From contig NZ_CP039396.1 in NCBI RefSeq assembly GCF_004803915.1, positions 2,604,001 through 2,668,000 on the forward strand: a DNA stretch of 64,000 bases, read 5' to 3'. The DNA comes from Duncaniella dubosii (GTDB lineage: Bacteria; Bacteroidota; Bacteroidia; Bacteroidales; Muribaculaceae). Below are positions 42,526 through 52,352 of this stretch, in pieces. Both the position numbers and the translations under genes were made by a program. Numbering within the stretch: the first letter of the stretch is position 1; the number at the start of each line of letters is the position of its first letter. The notes under the pieces are model-generated. The model was not told the origin of the DNA, did not search any database, and saw only the letters and a program-made list of their open reading frames with translations.

Positions 42526-42671
42526 ACTATTATAAAAATTTTTCCGGCTACGAAGTTACGAATTTTTCACGGCTTTTCAGGTGGTGTGCGTCTTCTTTTA
42601 CCCAGTTCTCGGATATTAAACCGAACTGCCGGAGCCAAGGACATATTATAATATGCCTTGATAATATTATT

Positions 42672-42744
42672 TAACTTTGATGGGCAGTGTTATTGCCCGT
42701 TGTGCTGTTAATTTCGCCACTGAAAGTCATGAAGACTTTCAGTG
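42672..42744 (+). promoter_or_regulatory. Promoter box and structured leader before two small peptides
   Basis: A -7 box TAACTTTG lies at 42672-42679. Downstream is a small hairpin (GGGCA ... TGCCC, about 42692-42708) and a perfect 11-bp hairpin CACTGAAAGTC / GACTTTCAGTG (42718-42728, 42734-42744). The leader ends at the 25-residue reading frame at 42767. Confidence 0.5.
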
Positions 42745-42766
42745 TAATTTCTAAATCAGGTCAGAT

Positions 42767-42844
42767 ATGTCATTCATCATTATTATTCTCTGCGTATTCG
42801 CATGGCTCGCACAGGCTCTGAAAGATGGTGTGAATATCGATTAA
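42767..42844 (+). CDS. 25-residue membrane peptide
   Basis: MSFIIIILCVFAWLAQALKD followed by five polar residues and TAA. One hydrophobic segment fills the first 15 residues. Support is the promoter and leader upstream and the second small membrane peptide just downstream. Too short for recognition; may also be a leader peptide. Confidence 0.4.
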   Translation: MSFIIIILCVFAWLAQALKDGVNID

Positions 42845-42894
42845 AATACAGATAAGAAGAGGCAAAAAATTAACCTATAAATCGTATACTTGCT

Positions 42895-43056
42895 ATGATT
42901 GGAATAGTTCTTTGGGCGATACTGATACTTTTTATCGTTACTTGTGCTTGTCCCGGTTATTGGACTGCACTGTTGGTCATATCCGCATCATATTTGGTCT
43001 TCTGGTTCTTAATAAAATGGCTGTTCTCGCAGATTTTGAAAATTCTGAAAAAGTAA
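42895..43056 (+). CDS. 53-residue membrane protein
   Basis: The frame begins MIGIVLWAILILFIVTCACP and has two hydrophobic spans, then a basic amphipathic end (WLFSQILKILKK). It follows the 25-residue frame by 50 bases, with a purine-rich stretch (GATAAGAAGAGG) in between. A hairpin at 43185 closes the unit. No family recognised; a small stress or toxin-like peptide is possible but not shown. Confidence 0.5.
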   Translation: MIGIVLWAILILFIVTCACPGYWTALLVISASYLVFWFLIKWLFSQILKILKK

Positions 43057-43184
43057 GGGACGTGTCATTTTGAAATTTATTATGCAAGGCAGCGTGCTTG
43101 ATATGATATGCGGATGTCGTTCTCTTAAGCCTAAACGGCGGTTTCAGATTCATAACGACAGCTGTACACACATAAGGATACAAG

Positions 43185-43223
43185 CAAGGCTGTGTCGGAA
43201 CGTTTGATTTCGACACAGCCTTG
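43185..43223. terminator. Perfect 13-bp hairpin between small peptides and clpC
   Basis: CAAGGCTGTGTCG (43185-43197) pairs with CGACACAGCCTTG (43211-43223), between the plus-strand peptide genes and the end of clpC on the minus strand. It probably terminates both. The stretch 43057-43184 has no convincing gene. Confidence 0.6.
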
Positions 43224-43243
43224 TATGTGTAGGGGCAGTTGGC

Positions 43244-45885
43244 TTATTTGTTGTCTTCAGAAGTCACAGGGCTGTCGGTATTGCCCACAGTGTCTGCTTC
43301 GGGGAGTTCAGGGTGCGTGGAGCAGCCTTTGATGATTTCAGTGGTGAGTTCATCGTCGCCCGGTTTGTATGTCACTCTGATTTCGTCGCCGGAATGCAGC
43401 TCCGCTTCGATAATGAGCTCCGCCAGCTTGTCTTCAAGATATTTCTGGATGGCTCGTTTCAATGGACGGGCACCGAATTGAGCGTCGTAGCCTTTCTCTG
43501 CGATGAAGTCGCGGGCTTCGTTGGATATGTTGAGCGTGTAGCCGAGTTCCTTTACCCGTTTGTTGAAGCCGGAGAGCTCGATGTCGATTATTTTGAAAAT
43601 GGCTTCTTTCGACAGGGGATCAAACATGATTATGTCGTCGATACGGTTGAGGAATTCCGGCGCAAAAGCCTTGTTGAGCGCTTTGCGCAGCACACCTTGG
43701 CTATATTCCTTGTCGTCGGCCGGACGCGATGTGAATCCGATGCCGCCACCGAAGTCCTTGAGCTGGCGCGAACCGATGTTGGATGTCATGATGACAACGG
43801 TGTTCTTGAAATCTATACGACGTCCGAGCGAGTCGGTCAGGCGTCCTTCGTCCATCACCTGCAGAAGCAGGTTGAACACATCGGGGTGGGCTTTCTCGAT
43901 TTCATCGAGAAGCACGATAGAGTAGGGGTGACGGCGTACTTTTTCAGTCAGCTGGCCGCCTTCCTCATAACCCACATATCCCGGAGGCGCTCCGACAAGA
44001 CGCGAGACGGTGAATTTTTCCATATATTCGCTCATGTCGATACGGATGAGTGTGTCGGCTGAGTCAAACATGTATTCGGCCAGTTTTTTGGCAAGGTGGG
44101 TCTTGCCGACACCTGTCGGGCCGAGGAACAGGAATGTGCCGATCGGTTTATTCGGGTCTTTGAGGCCGATGCGGTTGCGCTGGATGGCCTTCACCACTTT
44201 GTCGATAGCCGGATCCTGTCCGATTATAATGCTTTTGAGTGCCGGCGACATCTCTTTAAGTCGCTTGCCTTCTGCCTGAGCGACCCTCTGGACGGGTACG
44301 CCGGTCATCATGGCCACTACTTCAGCCACCTTGTCGGCATCGACAGTCTCACGCATTGAGTTGAGCTGCTCTTCCCATTTTGTCTTCGCATCCTGAAGCA
44401 TCGCTTTTAGCTGCTGCTCCTTGTCGCGGTAAGATGCGGCTTTTTCGAAGTTCTGTGACTGTGCGGCGCGGAGCTTCTGTGCCGAGACCTCTTCGATGTG
44501 CTGTTCGAGCTGTTCGATTTCCTTGGGAACGGCTATGTTTGTCACGTGTACGCGGCTGCCGGCCTCGTCCATTGCGTCGATAGCTTTGTCGGGGAAGTTC
44601 CGGTCAGACACATAGCGTTCGGTGAGCTGTACGCAGGCATCGAGTGCTTCGGGGTATAGTTCACATTGTGGTGCTCCTCATACTTGTCTTTTATATTGTC
44701 GAGAATGATGCGTGTTTCTTCCGAAGTCGTCGGTTCGACCATCACTTTCTGGAAACGGCGTTCGAGAGCACCGTCGTTTTCGATATTCTTGCGGTATTCG
44801 TCGAGTGTTGTCGCGCCTATGCACTGGATTTCGCCGCGTGCGAGTGCCGGTTTCAGCAGATTGGCGGCATCCATCGAGCCGGCGGCATTGCCTGCGCCGA
44901 CTATCGTGTGAAGCTCGTCGATAAAGAGGATGATATCTCTGTTCTTCGACAGTTCGTCGAGTATAGCCTTGATGCGCTCTTCAAATTGACCGCGATACTT
45001 TGTGCCGGCCACGATTGATGCCATGTCGAGCGACACCACGCGCTTGCCGAAAAGAATGCGCGACACCTTACGCTGGACAATGCGGAGGGCGAGCCCTTCG
45101 ACTATTGCCGATTTACCGACACCGGGTTCGCCGATGAGCACCGGGTTGTTCTTCTTGCGTCGGCTGAGAATCTGGGCAAGACGCTCGATCTCGACATCAC
45201 GGCCGACGACCGGATCAAGACGGTTTTCCTCGGCGGCGAGTGTCATGTCATTGCCATATTTGTCAAGCACAGGCGTGTCATTTCCTCGACGCTGGGCGGT
45301 GGATGCCTGACGTTTGCGGTCTGACTGAGGCGAGTTGTGGCTTTCAGGCGACTGACGGGGAGGCATTTCGTCATCATCGTCCTCGTCTCCGGCAAACTCG
45401 GAATTGAGTGCGGTCGGGATGTCGGCATCGGCGGCTACGAGTCTGTAGAGTGCCTCGTAGGTTATTCCTGCGCGGTTGAACGCTTCCATGAATTCCGAGT
45501 TCTGGGCATCGGAATTGTGGAATATGGCAAGCAGCAGGTGGGTGGAGTCGACCTCGTTGCTTTTCAGCATTCTTGCTTCAAGCACACTGAGCTTTATGAT
45601 TCGTCCTGTAAGATCGCTGAGACTCACCTCGTTAATGCCGACCGTTCCCTGATAGCCCTGTTCGGTGGCGGCATTGAACAAAGCTTTGTCAAGGTTCTCG
45701 CGCAACTCGTAGGCTGACACTCCTTTGGCGGCACGGTCGACAAGGCGTGCGGGATCTCCTTCCATGTCTGTCAGAAGTGACAGCAACAAGTGCTCAGGCA
45801 TGACATAGCGGCTGTTGTGGCGGGCCGCCTGTCTTGGAGCATCGGAGATTATTTCTTTGAATTTTCTTGAATAAACGATGTCCAT
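43244..45885 (-). CDS. clpC: ATP-dependent Clp protease ATPase subunit ClpC (one frameshift)
   Basis: The gene has the ClpC order: Clp N-domain repeats (residues about 1-150), a Gln/Ser-rich linker, AAA1 with Walker A GEPGVGKS and Walker B ILFIDELH, a UVR-like coiled-coil middle region, AAA2 with [18 protein letters not shown] and an acidic tail. It unfolds proteins for ClpP. The frame breaks at GGGG (44651-44654): [15 protein letters not shown] should follow NVNY, but one C is missing on the minus strand. Adding it gives 880 residues. A frameshift in a core gene suggests a sequencing error. A minus-strand -7 box lies at 46143-46150, giving a leader of about 250 bases. Confidence 0.9.
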
Positions 45886-46142
45886 ATTGTTTTTTATCTT
45901 TCTTGTCTTGGTTAAGTGGTGAATTGTTTAAGCCATCGTGACAGGGATTACAGTGTGTCGGCGGCTTGTGTGAGAAGATGTGGTTTTGGTTTAATTCGTT
46001 TTTTGTGTCGGGCCACTGAAGCGTAAAATATGAATGGTTGTCATATTGTGGGGAATGGCTCCGGCGATGATTGATATAACAAAAACTGTGCCAAAGTCAG
46101 CCTTTATATTCTAATAACAATTAAAAAACATTTCTTGCTCTG

Positions 46143-46150
46143 CAAAGATA
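46143..46150 (-). promoter_or_regulatory. -7 promoter box for clpC
   Basis: CAAAGATA on the plus strand is TATCTTTG on the minus strand. It lies 22 bases from the divergent gyrA box, so the two promoters share the same small region. The stretch 45886-46142 shows no gene and is presumed clpC leader. Confidence 0.55.
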
Positions 46151-46171
46151 CGATTTTTACAAAAAATTTCT

Positions 46172-46179
46172 TACCTTTG
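46172..46179 (+). promoter_or_regulatory. -7 promoter box for gyrA
   Basis: TACCTTTG matches TAnnTTTG, 122 bases before the gyrA ATG. Confidence 0.55.
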
Positions 46180-46300
46180 TCGGGAAAAATCCTTAGGATT
46201 TCATCGACTACACAAATTATAAAGAAGAAAAAGTTTTTCGAGGCCGCTTTTCCGCATTGAATTATCTCCGGGGAATATCGGCCTCCGCATTGTAAAAGCT

Positions 46301-48939
46301 ATGATTGAAGCAGACCGCATCATTAAAATCAATATTGAAAACGAGATGAAGAGCGCCTACATCGACTACTCGATGTCGGTTATAGTGTCGCGAGCCCTCC
46401 CTGATGTCAGAGACGGTTTGAAGCCTGTACACCGCCGTGTGCTCTTCGGAATGAACGAAATGGGCAATACGTCTGACCGCGCTCACAAGAAATCGGCCAA
46501 CTGTGTCGGTGAGGTTATGGGTAAGTACCATCCTCACGGCGACTCATCGATCTACGGTACGGTCGTTCGTCTCGCGCAGCCTTGGGCCATGCGCTACACC
46601 CTTGTCGACGGTCACGGTAACTTCGGCTCTGTGGACGGTGACGGCGCTGCCGCCATGCGTTACACCGAAGTCCGTCTTGACAAGCTCGGTGAAGAAATGC
46701 TCGCTGATATTGACAGTGATACGGTGGATTTCCAGCGCAACTATGACAATACGCGTGATGAGCCCGTTGTCCTTCCGACCCGTTTCCCGAATCTGCTTGT
46801 AAACGGTGCTTCTGGTATCGCCGTCGGTATGGCCACAAACATGCCGACCCACAACCTCGCTGAATCAATCAATGCCTGTGTGGCGTATATCGATGACCCT
46901 GAGATTACTATCGAGGGGCTCATGAAATTCATCCCCGCGCCCGACTTCCCCACCGGCGGTACGATTTACGGCTACAATGGTGTGAAAGAGGCTTATGAGA
47001 CAGGCCGCGGACGTGTCGTGATCCGTTCGAAGGCTGAAATCGAGGTCGAGGACAATCATGAAAATATCATCGTTACTGAAATTCCTTACGGTGTAAACAA
47101 GGCCGAACTCATCACTTACATAGCCCAGCTTGTCAACGACAAGAAGCTCGACGGCATTGCCGACATCAACGACGAGAGTAACTACAAGGGCATGCGCATA
47201 GTCATCAAGCTCAAGAGCGACGCAAACGCAAGTGTCGTGCTCAACAAGCTCTATAAGATGACCCAGATGCAGGCTTCATTCAGTGTCAATAATGTCGCGC
47301 TTGTCAACGGCCGGCCGAAAACGCTCAATCTAAAGGATCTTATCGGCGAATTTGTCAGCCACCGTCATGAAGTTGTCATCCGTCGCACGAAGTTTGAGCT
47401 TAACAAGGCTCAGGAACGCGCCCACATTCTGGAAGGACTCATCATCGCTTCACAGAATATAGACGAAGTAATCAAGATTATCCGTGGAGCATCCGACACC
47501 CAGAGTGCCCGCGAGTCGCTGAAAGCCCGTTTCGGCCTGACAGACCCGCAGACTGCCGCCATCGTCGAGATGCGTCTGCGCCAGCTCACCGGTCTCGAAC
47601 AGGATAAACTTCGCAATGAATACGAGGCTCTTGAGAAAGAGATTGCCCGCCTCGAACTGATCCTTTCCGACGAGCACACCTGCCGTGAGCTTATCAAGAG
47701 CGAACTTATAGAAATCCGTGACAAGTATGGCGATGCACGCCGTACGGATATCGACTATACCGCCGGTGACTTCAATGCAGAGGATTTCTATGCCGATGAT
47801 GACATGATCATCACTATCTCGCATCTCGGCTATATCAAGCGCACACAGCTCAGCGAGTTCCGCGCACAGAACCGTGGCGGTGTAGGCGCAAAGGGATCAG
47901 ACACGCGAAATGAAGATTTCATCGAGCATATCTATCCGGCTTCAATGCACAATTATATGCTCTTCTTCACTCAGAAGGGACGCTGCTACTGGCTTAAAGT
48001 CTATGAAATACCCGAGGGGGCGAAAACTCGAAGGGACGTGCCATCCAGAACATGCTTAACATCGAGCCTGACGATTCAGTCAAGGCATTCATCTGCACCA
48101 AGTCGCTTGGCGATGCAGATTTCGTGCGCACACACAATCTCGTGTTCGCGACCAAGAAGGGTGTGATCAAGAAGACCCGTCTTGAGGCTTATTCCCGTCC
48201 GCGTGCACGTGGTGTCAACGCAATCATCATCCGTGAGGGTGACGAACTGCTTACAGTTGAAATGACCGATGGCAACAGTGAGATTCTCCTTGCCAACCGT
48301 AATGGCCGTGCCATCCGTTTCCCCGAGAATAAGGTCCGCGAGATGGGCCGTATGTCGGCCGGCGTGCGTGGCATGACTCTTGACAATGATGACGACGAGG
48401 TTGTCGGCATGATATGTATGCCCGAGGGCACTGCCAATGATGTCATGGTGCTGAGTGAACGTGGCTATGGCAAACGCACTCCTCTTGATGCTGAAGTGAC
48501 GAATGAAGCAGGTGTGACCGAGAAAGTTCCCGTCTATCGCGTGACCAACCGAGGCGGCAAGGGCGTTCGCACTATGAATATCACGGAAAAGACCGGACGT
48601 CTTGTCGCTATTGAGAGTGTCAATGACGATAATGACCTTGTGATTATCAACAAGAGCGGTATAACTATCCGAATCCATGTGGCCGACATCCGTGTGCAGG
48701 GACGTGCTACACAGGGTGTGCGTATCATTAATCTTGAGAAACGTAACGATACCATCGCATCCGTATGCTGTGTCGATTCCGATCCCGAGGAGGAAGTCGA
48801 GGAGGTAGAGGTACAGGAAGTGGTTTCCGAAATTCCTGCTGACGGAGTCCTTGCTTTCGATGACATGGATGATGAAGAGATTATCGAGGATGACGAGATT
48901 GATGAGGAAGAGCCCGATGTCAATGACGACGAAGCTTGA
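46301..48939 (+). CDS. gyrA: DNA gyrase subunit A (one frameshift)
   Basis: This is the breakage-rejoining subunit of gyrase. The N-terminal domain has the quinolone region (KYHPHGDSSIYGTVVRLAQ) and the active-site Tyr in AAAMRYTEV. The C-terminal propeller contains the GyrA-box QNRGGVGAKG, which distinguishes it from ParC, and the protein ends in a strongly acidic tail. The frame breaks at AAAA (48023-48026): PEGAK should continue NSKGRAIQNMLNIEPDDS, needing one more A. Restored length is 879 residues. As gyrA is essential, a sequencing error is the likely cause. Confidence 0.95.
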
Positions 48940-49017
48940 ACCGCAACAAAATCGGAAAATCAGGTAAAACAATTCAGAATTTAATAAATTAATCCCCTAA
49001 TACTAATTAAATCTATT

Positions 49018-50244
49018 ATGAAAAAAATCTGCGTCTTAACCGTGGGACTTCTCACCGCAGCTTCCATGACCGCACAGGTGGCCGTGGTTAAGGAAGCCGA
49101 GAAAGCATTCAAGAGCGCCGATAGCTATGCAGCCTATCAGAAAGCACTTCAGGCTATCACACCTGCATTTTCAAATCCTGAAACCGACAAGGATGCCCAG
49201 ACCTATTGGATTCCCGGTAAGGCCGGTTTCAAACTCTATGACGATCTTTTCGCCAAGAAGACTTTCGGTCAGGATGTAAACATCATTGACATGAGCAACG
49301 CCCTTCTTGACGGCTATAACTATGGAATGAAAGCTCTGGATGTCGATACTGTTGTTGATGCAAAAGGCAAGCAGAAGACTAAATTTTCCAAGGATATCGT
49401 AAGCCAGATTGCCGGTCATGCAAATGACTTCCTGAACGCCGGTGCTGCTTACTGGGAAGCTCATGACTACAAGAAGGCTTATGAGGCTTTCAACGACTAT
49501 CTTGAAATTCCCGCCAATCCGCGTCTCGGCAAGAATGCACCCGCAGCACTTCCAGATTCGACAGCTACACAGATTATGTATAACTGCGCGCTTGCCGCAT
49601 GGCAGGCTGAGATGCTCGACAAGGCTGCCGCAACATTCGACGCTCTTCTTGAAAAGGGGTATGACGATGCGAATGCGTATGACTATGCCTACAGCGTGGC
49701 ATATCAGATGCAGGACGAACCCCGCAAGCTCCGCTATTCGCAGCAGGCTCTTGACAAGTTCGGTACATCTGATCCCAAATTCCTTCAGCGTGTAGTCAAC
49801 AGCTATATCGAAAGCAAGGATTTCGATAAGGCCAAGACTATGCTCAACAATGCTATCGCAGCCGATCCTAACAATGCAGCCTATTATCTTTCGCTCGGAG
49901 TGCTTCTTGAACAGCAGAATGACTTCAAGGGTGCTAAGGAAGCCTATCAGAAGGCAGTGACTATTGAACCTGATGGAGCACTCAACAACCTTTATTTTGG
50001 CCGTATGCTCGTGCAGGAATACAATGATCTCGACGAGGGAGCAGCAAATATGTCACAGCAGGAATACAACAAGTATAACTATGAGACTATGCGTCCCATC
50101 ATCCTTGAGGCTGTCAAGTATCTTGAAAAAGCCTATCAGCTTGACAACGAGCAGACCGATGCCCTCCGCTATCTTAAGAACATCTACTATGTTCTCAACG
50201 ACGGCGACAACCTCCTCCGTGTCGAAGGTCTCCTCGGCAAGTAA
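49018..50244 (+). CDS. Periplasmic tetratricopeptide repeat protein
   Basis: The 408-residue protein has a signal peptide (ICVLTVGLLTAASMTAQ) and several TPR-like helix pairs, clearest at about residues 215-325 (for example PNNAAYYLSLGVLLEQQNDF then KGAKEAYQKAVTIEPDG). TPR proteins act as scaffolds; this one probably works in the periplasm. It follows gyrA by 78 bases and is closed by a terminator. No enzymatic domain is visible. Confidence 0.8.
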   Translation: MKKICVLTVGLLTAASMTAQVAVVKEAEKAFKSADSYAAYQKALQAITPAFSNPETDKDAQTYWIPGKAGFKLYDDLFAKKTFGQDVNIIDMSNALLDGYNYGMKALDVDTVVDAKGKQKTKFSKDIVSQIAGHANDFLNAGAAYWEAHDYKKAYEAFNDYLEIPANPRLGKNAPAALPDSTATQIMYNCALAAWQAEMLDKAAATFDALLEKGYDDANAYDYAYSVAYQMQDEPRKLRYSQQALDKFGTSDPKFLQRVVNSYIESKDFDKAKTMLNNAIAADPNNAAYYLSLGVLLEQQNDFKGAKEAYQKAVTIEPDGALNNLYFGRMLVQEYNDLDEGAANMSQQEYNKYNYETMRPIILEAVKYLEKAYQLDNEQTDALRYLKNIYYVLNDGDNLLRVEGLLGK

Positions 50245-50340
50245 TCTTTCTGTCAAATTTTGCAGTCAGGTTCATGATGATATGTCCCGGATGTGTCCGG
50301 CTCTCCGTCTGACTTTGTGACTGCTGATTATAACCGCTTG

Positions 50341-50396
50341 AGCCGTGGCACGATTCCGGATTGACAATAAGTCCCGGAAAGTGCCACGGCTTTTAT
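50341..50396 (+). terminator. Terminator hairpin after the TPR gene
   Basis: AGCCGTGGCAC (50341-50351) pairs with GTGCCACGGCT (50381-50391), followed by TTTATT; an inner TTCCGG/CCGGAA pair extends it. Confidence 0.75.
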
Positions 50397-50414
50397 TCAT
50401 CATTAACAGACAAA

Positions 50415-50975
50415 ATGACATCAACCACATCATCAGTCCGGTCGACTCTCAGCCAGTTTGACAGTGCCCTCGGCAAATGCCGTGAGGTTTTTGTAAACAA
50501 GCTTGTCGACTACGGCGCATCTTGGCGCATCATGCGTCCACGTTCGATAACAGATCAGCTCTACATCAAGGCCAAGCGCATCCGCACGCTTGAAGAGGGT
50601 GAGGCTATGGTCGACGAGGGAATACTCGGAGAGTTCATGGCTATCGTCAATTACGGTCTCATAGGCTTGATACAGCTCCAGCTCGGTTATGCCGACGAGT
50701 CTGACATCAATCCCGGCGAGGCCACAGCCCTCTATGACCGTTATGCAGAAGAAGCGCGTCGCTTAATGGCGGCCAAGACCCACGACTATGGAGACGCTTG
50801 GCGCGGAATGAGGGTGAATTCCTACACGGATTTTATCCTCACGAAACTTCAGCGTGTCAAGGAAATCGAAGGCAATGGCGGTGCTACGACTGTCTCCGAA
50901 GGAATTGACTCGAACTACATGGATATTATCAACTATGCCGTCTTCGCAATCATCAAGCTTACTCAGGAAGCTTAA
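50415..50975 (+). CDS. DUF1599 protein (nucleotide modification-associated domain 1)
   Basis: The 186-residue protein has two copies of the DUF1599 core: YGASWRIMRPRSITDQLYIKAKRI at residues about 34-57 and YGDAWRGMRVNSYTDFILTKLQRV at about 130-153. This duplicated domain is known in Bacteroidota beside a DoxX/MauE-like protein and triosephosphate isomerase; its biochemical function is not established. ATG 50415 (MTSTTSS) was chosen, since the frame from 50361 covers the terminator. It overlaps the next gene by 41 bases. Confidence 0.75.
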   Translation: MTSTTSSVRSTLSQFDSALGKCREVFVNKLVDYGASWRIMRPRSITDQLYIKAKRIRTLEEGEAMVDEGILGEFMAIVNYGLIGLIQLQLGYADESDINPGEATALYDRYAEEARRLMAAKTHDYGDAWRGMRVNSYTDFILTKLQRVKEIEGNGGATTVSEGIDSNYMDIINYAVFAIIKLTQEA

Positions 50976-52272
50976 CGTTATTTACCACCCGGCTTTGGTC
51001 TGGGTGTTCCGTGTCGTCATCGGCGCGGTCTTTATCGTTTCGGGTTTTGCCAAAGGTATTGACCCGTGGGGCAGCTATTATAAAATAGGTGAGTATCTTG
51101 ATGTGTGGGGATGGGATATTCCGTCTGCGCTCGTGGTGCTTGCAGCCTTTGCCTTGGGTAGCTTTGAATTTGTGTGGGGATGTCTGTTGGCGTTGGGATG
51201 TTACCGCCGTGTGGCCGTGTGGCTTCTCCTGCTGATGATGGCATTCATGTTGCCATTGACACTCTATATAGTAGTGGCCGACCCGGTTGCCGACTGTGGG
51301 TGTTTCGGTGACTTTCTGATTATCTCGAATACGGCTACGTTTCTCAAAAATGTCGTCATAACACTGTTTCTGCTCTATCTCGCGGTGTTCAACAGCCGTG
51401 TCGACGGACTGTTTTTCCCCTATGTCCAGTGGGTTGTCGGCGGACTTGTGACGCTCTATATTGTCATCATATCAATGATTGGTTTCAATGTGCAGCCTCT
51501 GATTGATTTCCGACGTTTTGGACCGGAAGTCTCGCTCATTCCTGTCGACAATGACAGCGAGGATGATTCAGATTTTGAGGTGGACTATGAGTTCATATAT
51601 GAGAAGGATGGCAGACAGCAGAGCTTCAGCATTGATAATCTTCCTGACTCGACATGGACTTTCGTTGACCGTAAAGTGGTCGGTGGCGGATCTGAAGAGC
51701 TTTCCGACGGATTTTCAGTCATAGCGGATGGCGAGGATATCGCCGCTGACATTATTTCGCCTGATTCGGAGCAGTTTCTGGTGACAGTCCCGGATATGCG
51801 TGGAGTCGATTTGTCATATACATATCTTCTCAACGAACTCAATACGTTTATAACCGGCCGTGGCGGTTCGATGGTGGCGATTGTCAACGGTAACGATGAT
51901 GACATCGAGTGGTGGCGTGATGTCTCGATGGCCTCCTATCCGATATACAGCGCAGAGCCTACGATGATCAAGGAGCTTGCCCGTGGCCGTGCGGCAATAG
52001 TCTACCTTAAAGATGGGGTGGTGGAGTGGAAACGGACGCTTTCATCCATATCCTATCCGACGGTTACCGGCACTCCTGCCGGAGAACTGCTTTCGGTTCT
52101 TGATCCTGAACCGACCTATTATCTCTATCTGCTATCCATCACGTTTGCAGGTATAATATTCATTATAATGGTGCTTGACCGCAGCGGTCGTTTGGTTGCA
52201 TGGCATATCCGCTACCACCGTCGCAGCAAACGCAGGTGGAAAGAACCAAATTCTGACGAAACGCAACTTTAA
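50935..52272 (+). CDS. DoxX/MauE-like membrane protein
   Basis: The 445-residue protein has four transmembrane helices in the first half (residues about 18-155, starting ALVWVFRVVIGAVFIVSGFAKG). A conserved Cys pair in DCGCFGDF is typical of MauE/DoxX-type membrane proteins that may handle disulfides or quinols. A periplasmic soluble domain follows and a last transmembrane segment near residue 400. I chose ATG 50935 (MPSSQSSSLLRK), overlapping DUF1599. The partner of the DUF1599 gene in Bacteroidota genomes is often of this type. Confidence 0.7.
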   Translation: MPSSQSSSLLRKLNVIYHPALVWVFRVVIGAVFIVSGFAKGIDPWGSYYKIGEYLDVWGWDIPSALVVLAAFALGSFEFVWGCLLALGCYRRVAVWLLLLMMAFMLPLTLYIVVADPVADCGCFGDFLIISNTATFLKNVVITLFLLYLAVFNSRVDGLFFPYVQWVVGGLVTLYIVIISMIGFNVQPLIDFRRFGPEVSLIPVDNDSEDDSDFEVDYEFIYEKDGRQQSFSIDNLPDSTWTFVDRKVVGGGSEELSDGFSVIADGEDIAADIISPDSEQFLVTVPDMRGVDLSYTYLLNELNTFITGRGGSMVAIVNGNDDDIEWWRDVSMASYPIYSAEPTMIKELARGRAAIVYLKDGVVEWKRTLSSISYPTVTGTPAGELLSVLDPEPTYYLYLLSITFAGIIFIIMVLDRSGRLVAWHIRYHRRSKRRWKEPNSDETQL

Positions 52273-52279
52273 TCCCCGG

Positions 52280-52316
52280 CGGATTGTTAAGAACATAAAA
52301 CGTTCTTGACAATCCG
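52280..52316 (+). terminator. Hairpin between the DoxX-like gene and nhaA
   Basis: CGGATTGTTAAGAAC (52280-52294) pairs with GTTCTTGACAATCCG (52302-52316) with one mismatch. A T tract is lacking, so it could also be attenuating. Confidence 0.5.
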
Positions 52317-52352
52317 TCGTTAATTTACAGCCTATAAAATCAAGTTAGTATT

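Noticed and set aside
43081-43209. 42-codon frame MQGSVLDMICGC before the 43185 hairpin
   Set aside because: It runs into the hairpin arm and has no promoter or spacing support.
43313-45018. Plus-strand frames of 249, 124 and 126 codons across clpC
   Set aside because: They are antisense to the conserved ClpC domains.
48076-48972. 298-codon minus-strand frame over the end of gyrA
   Set aside because: It is antisense to the GyrA C-terminal propeller and has no start signal or family features.
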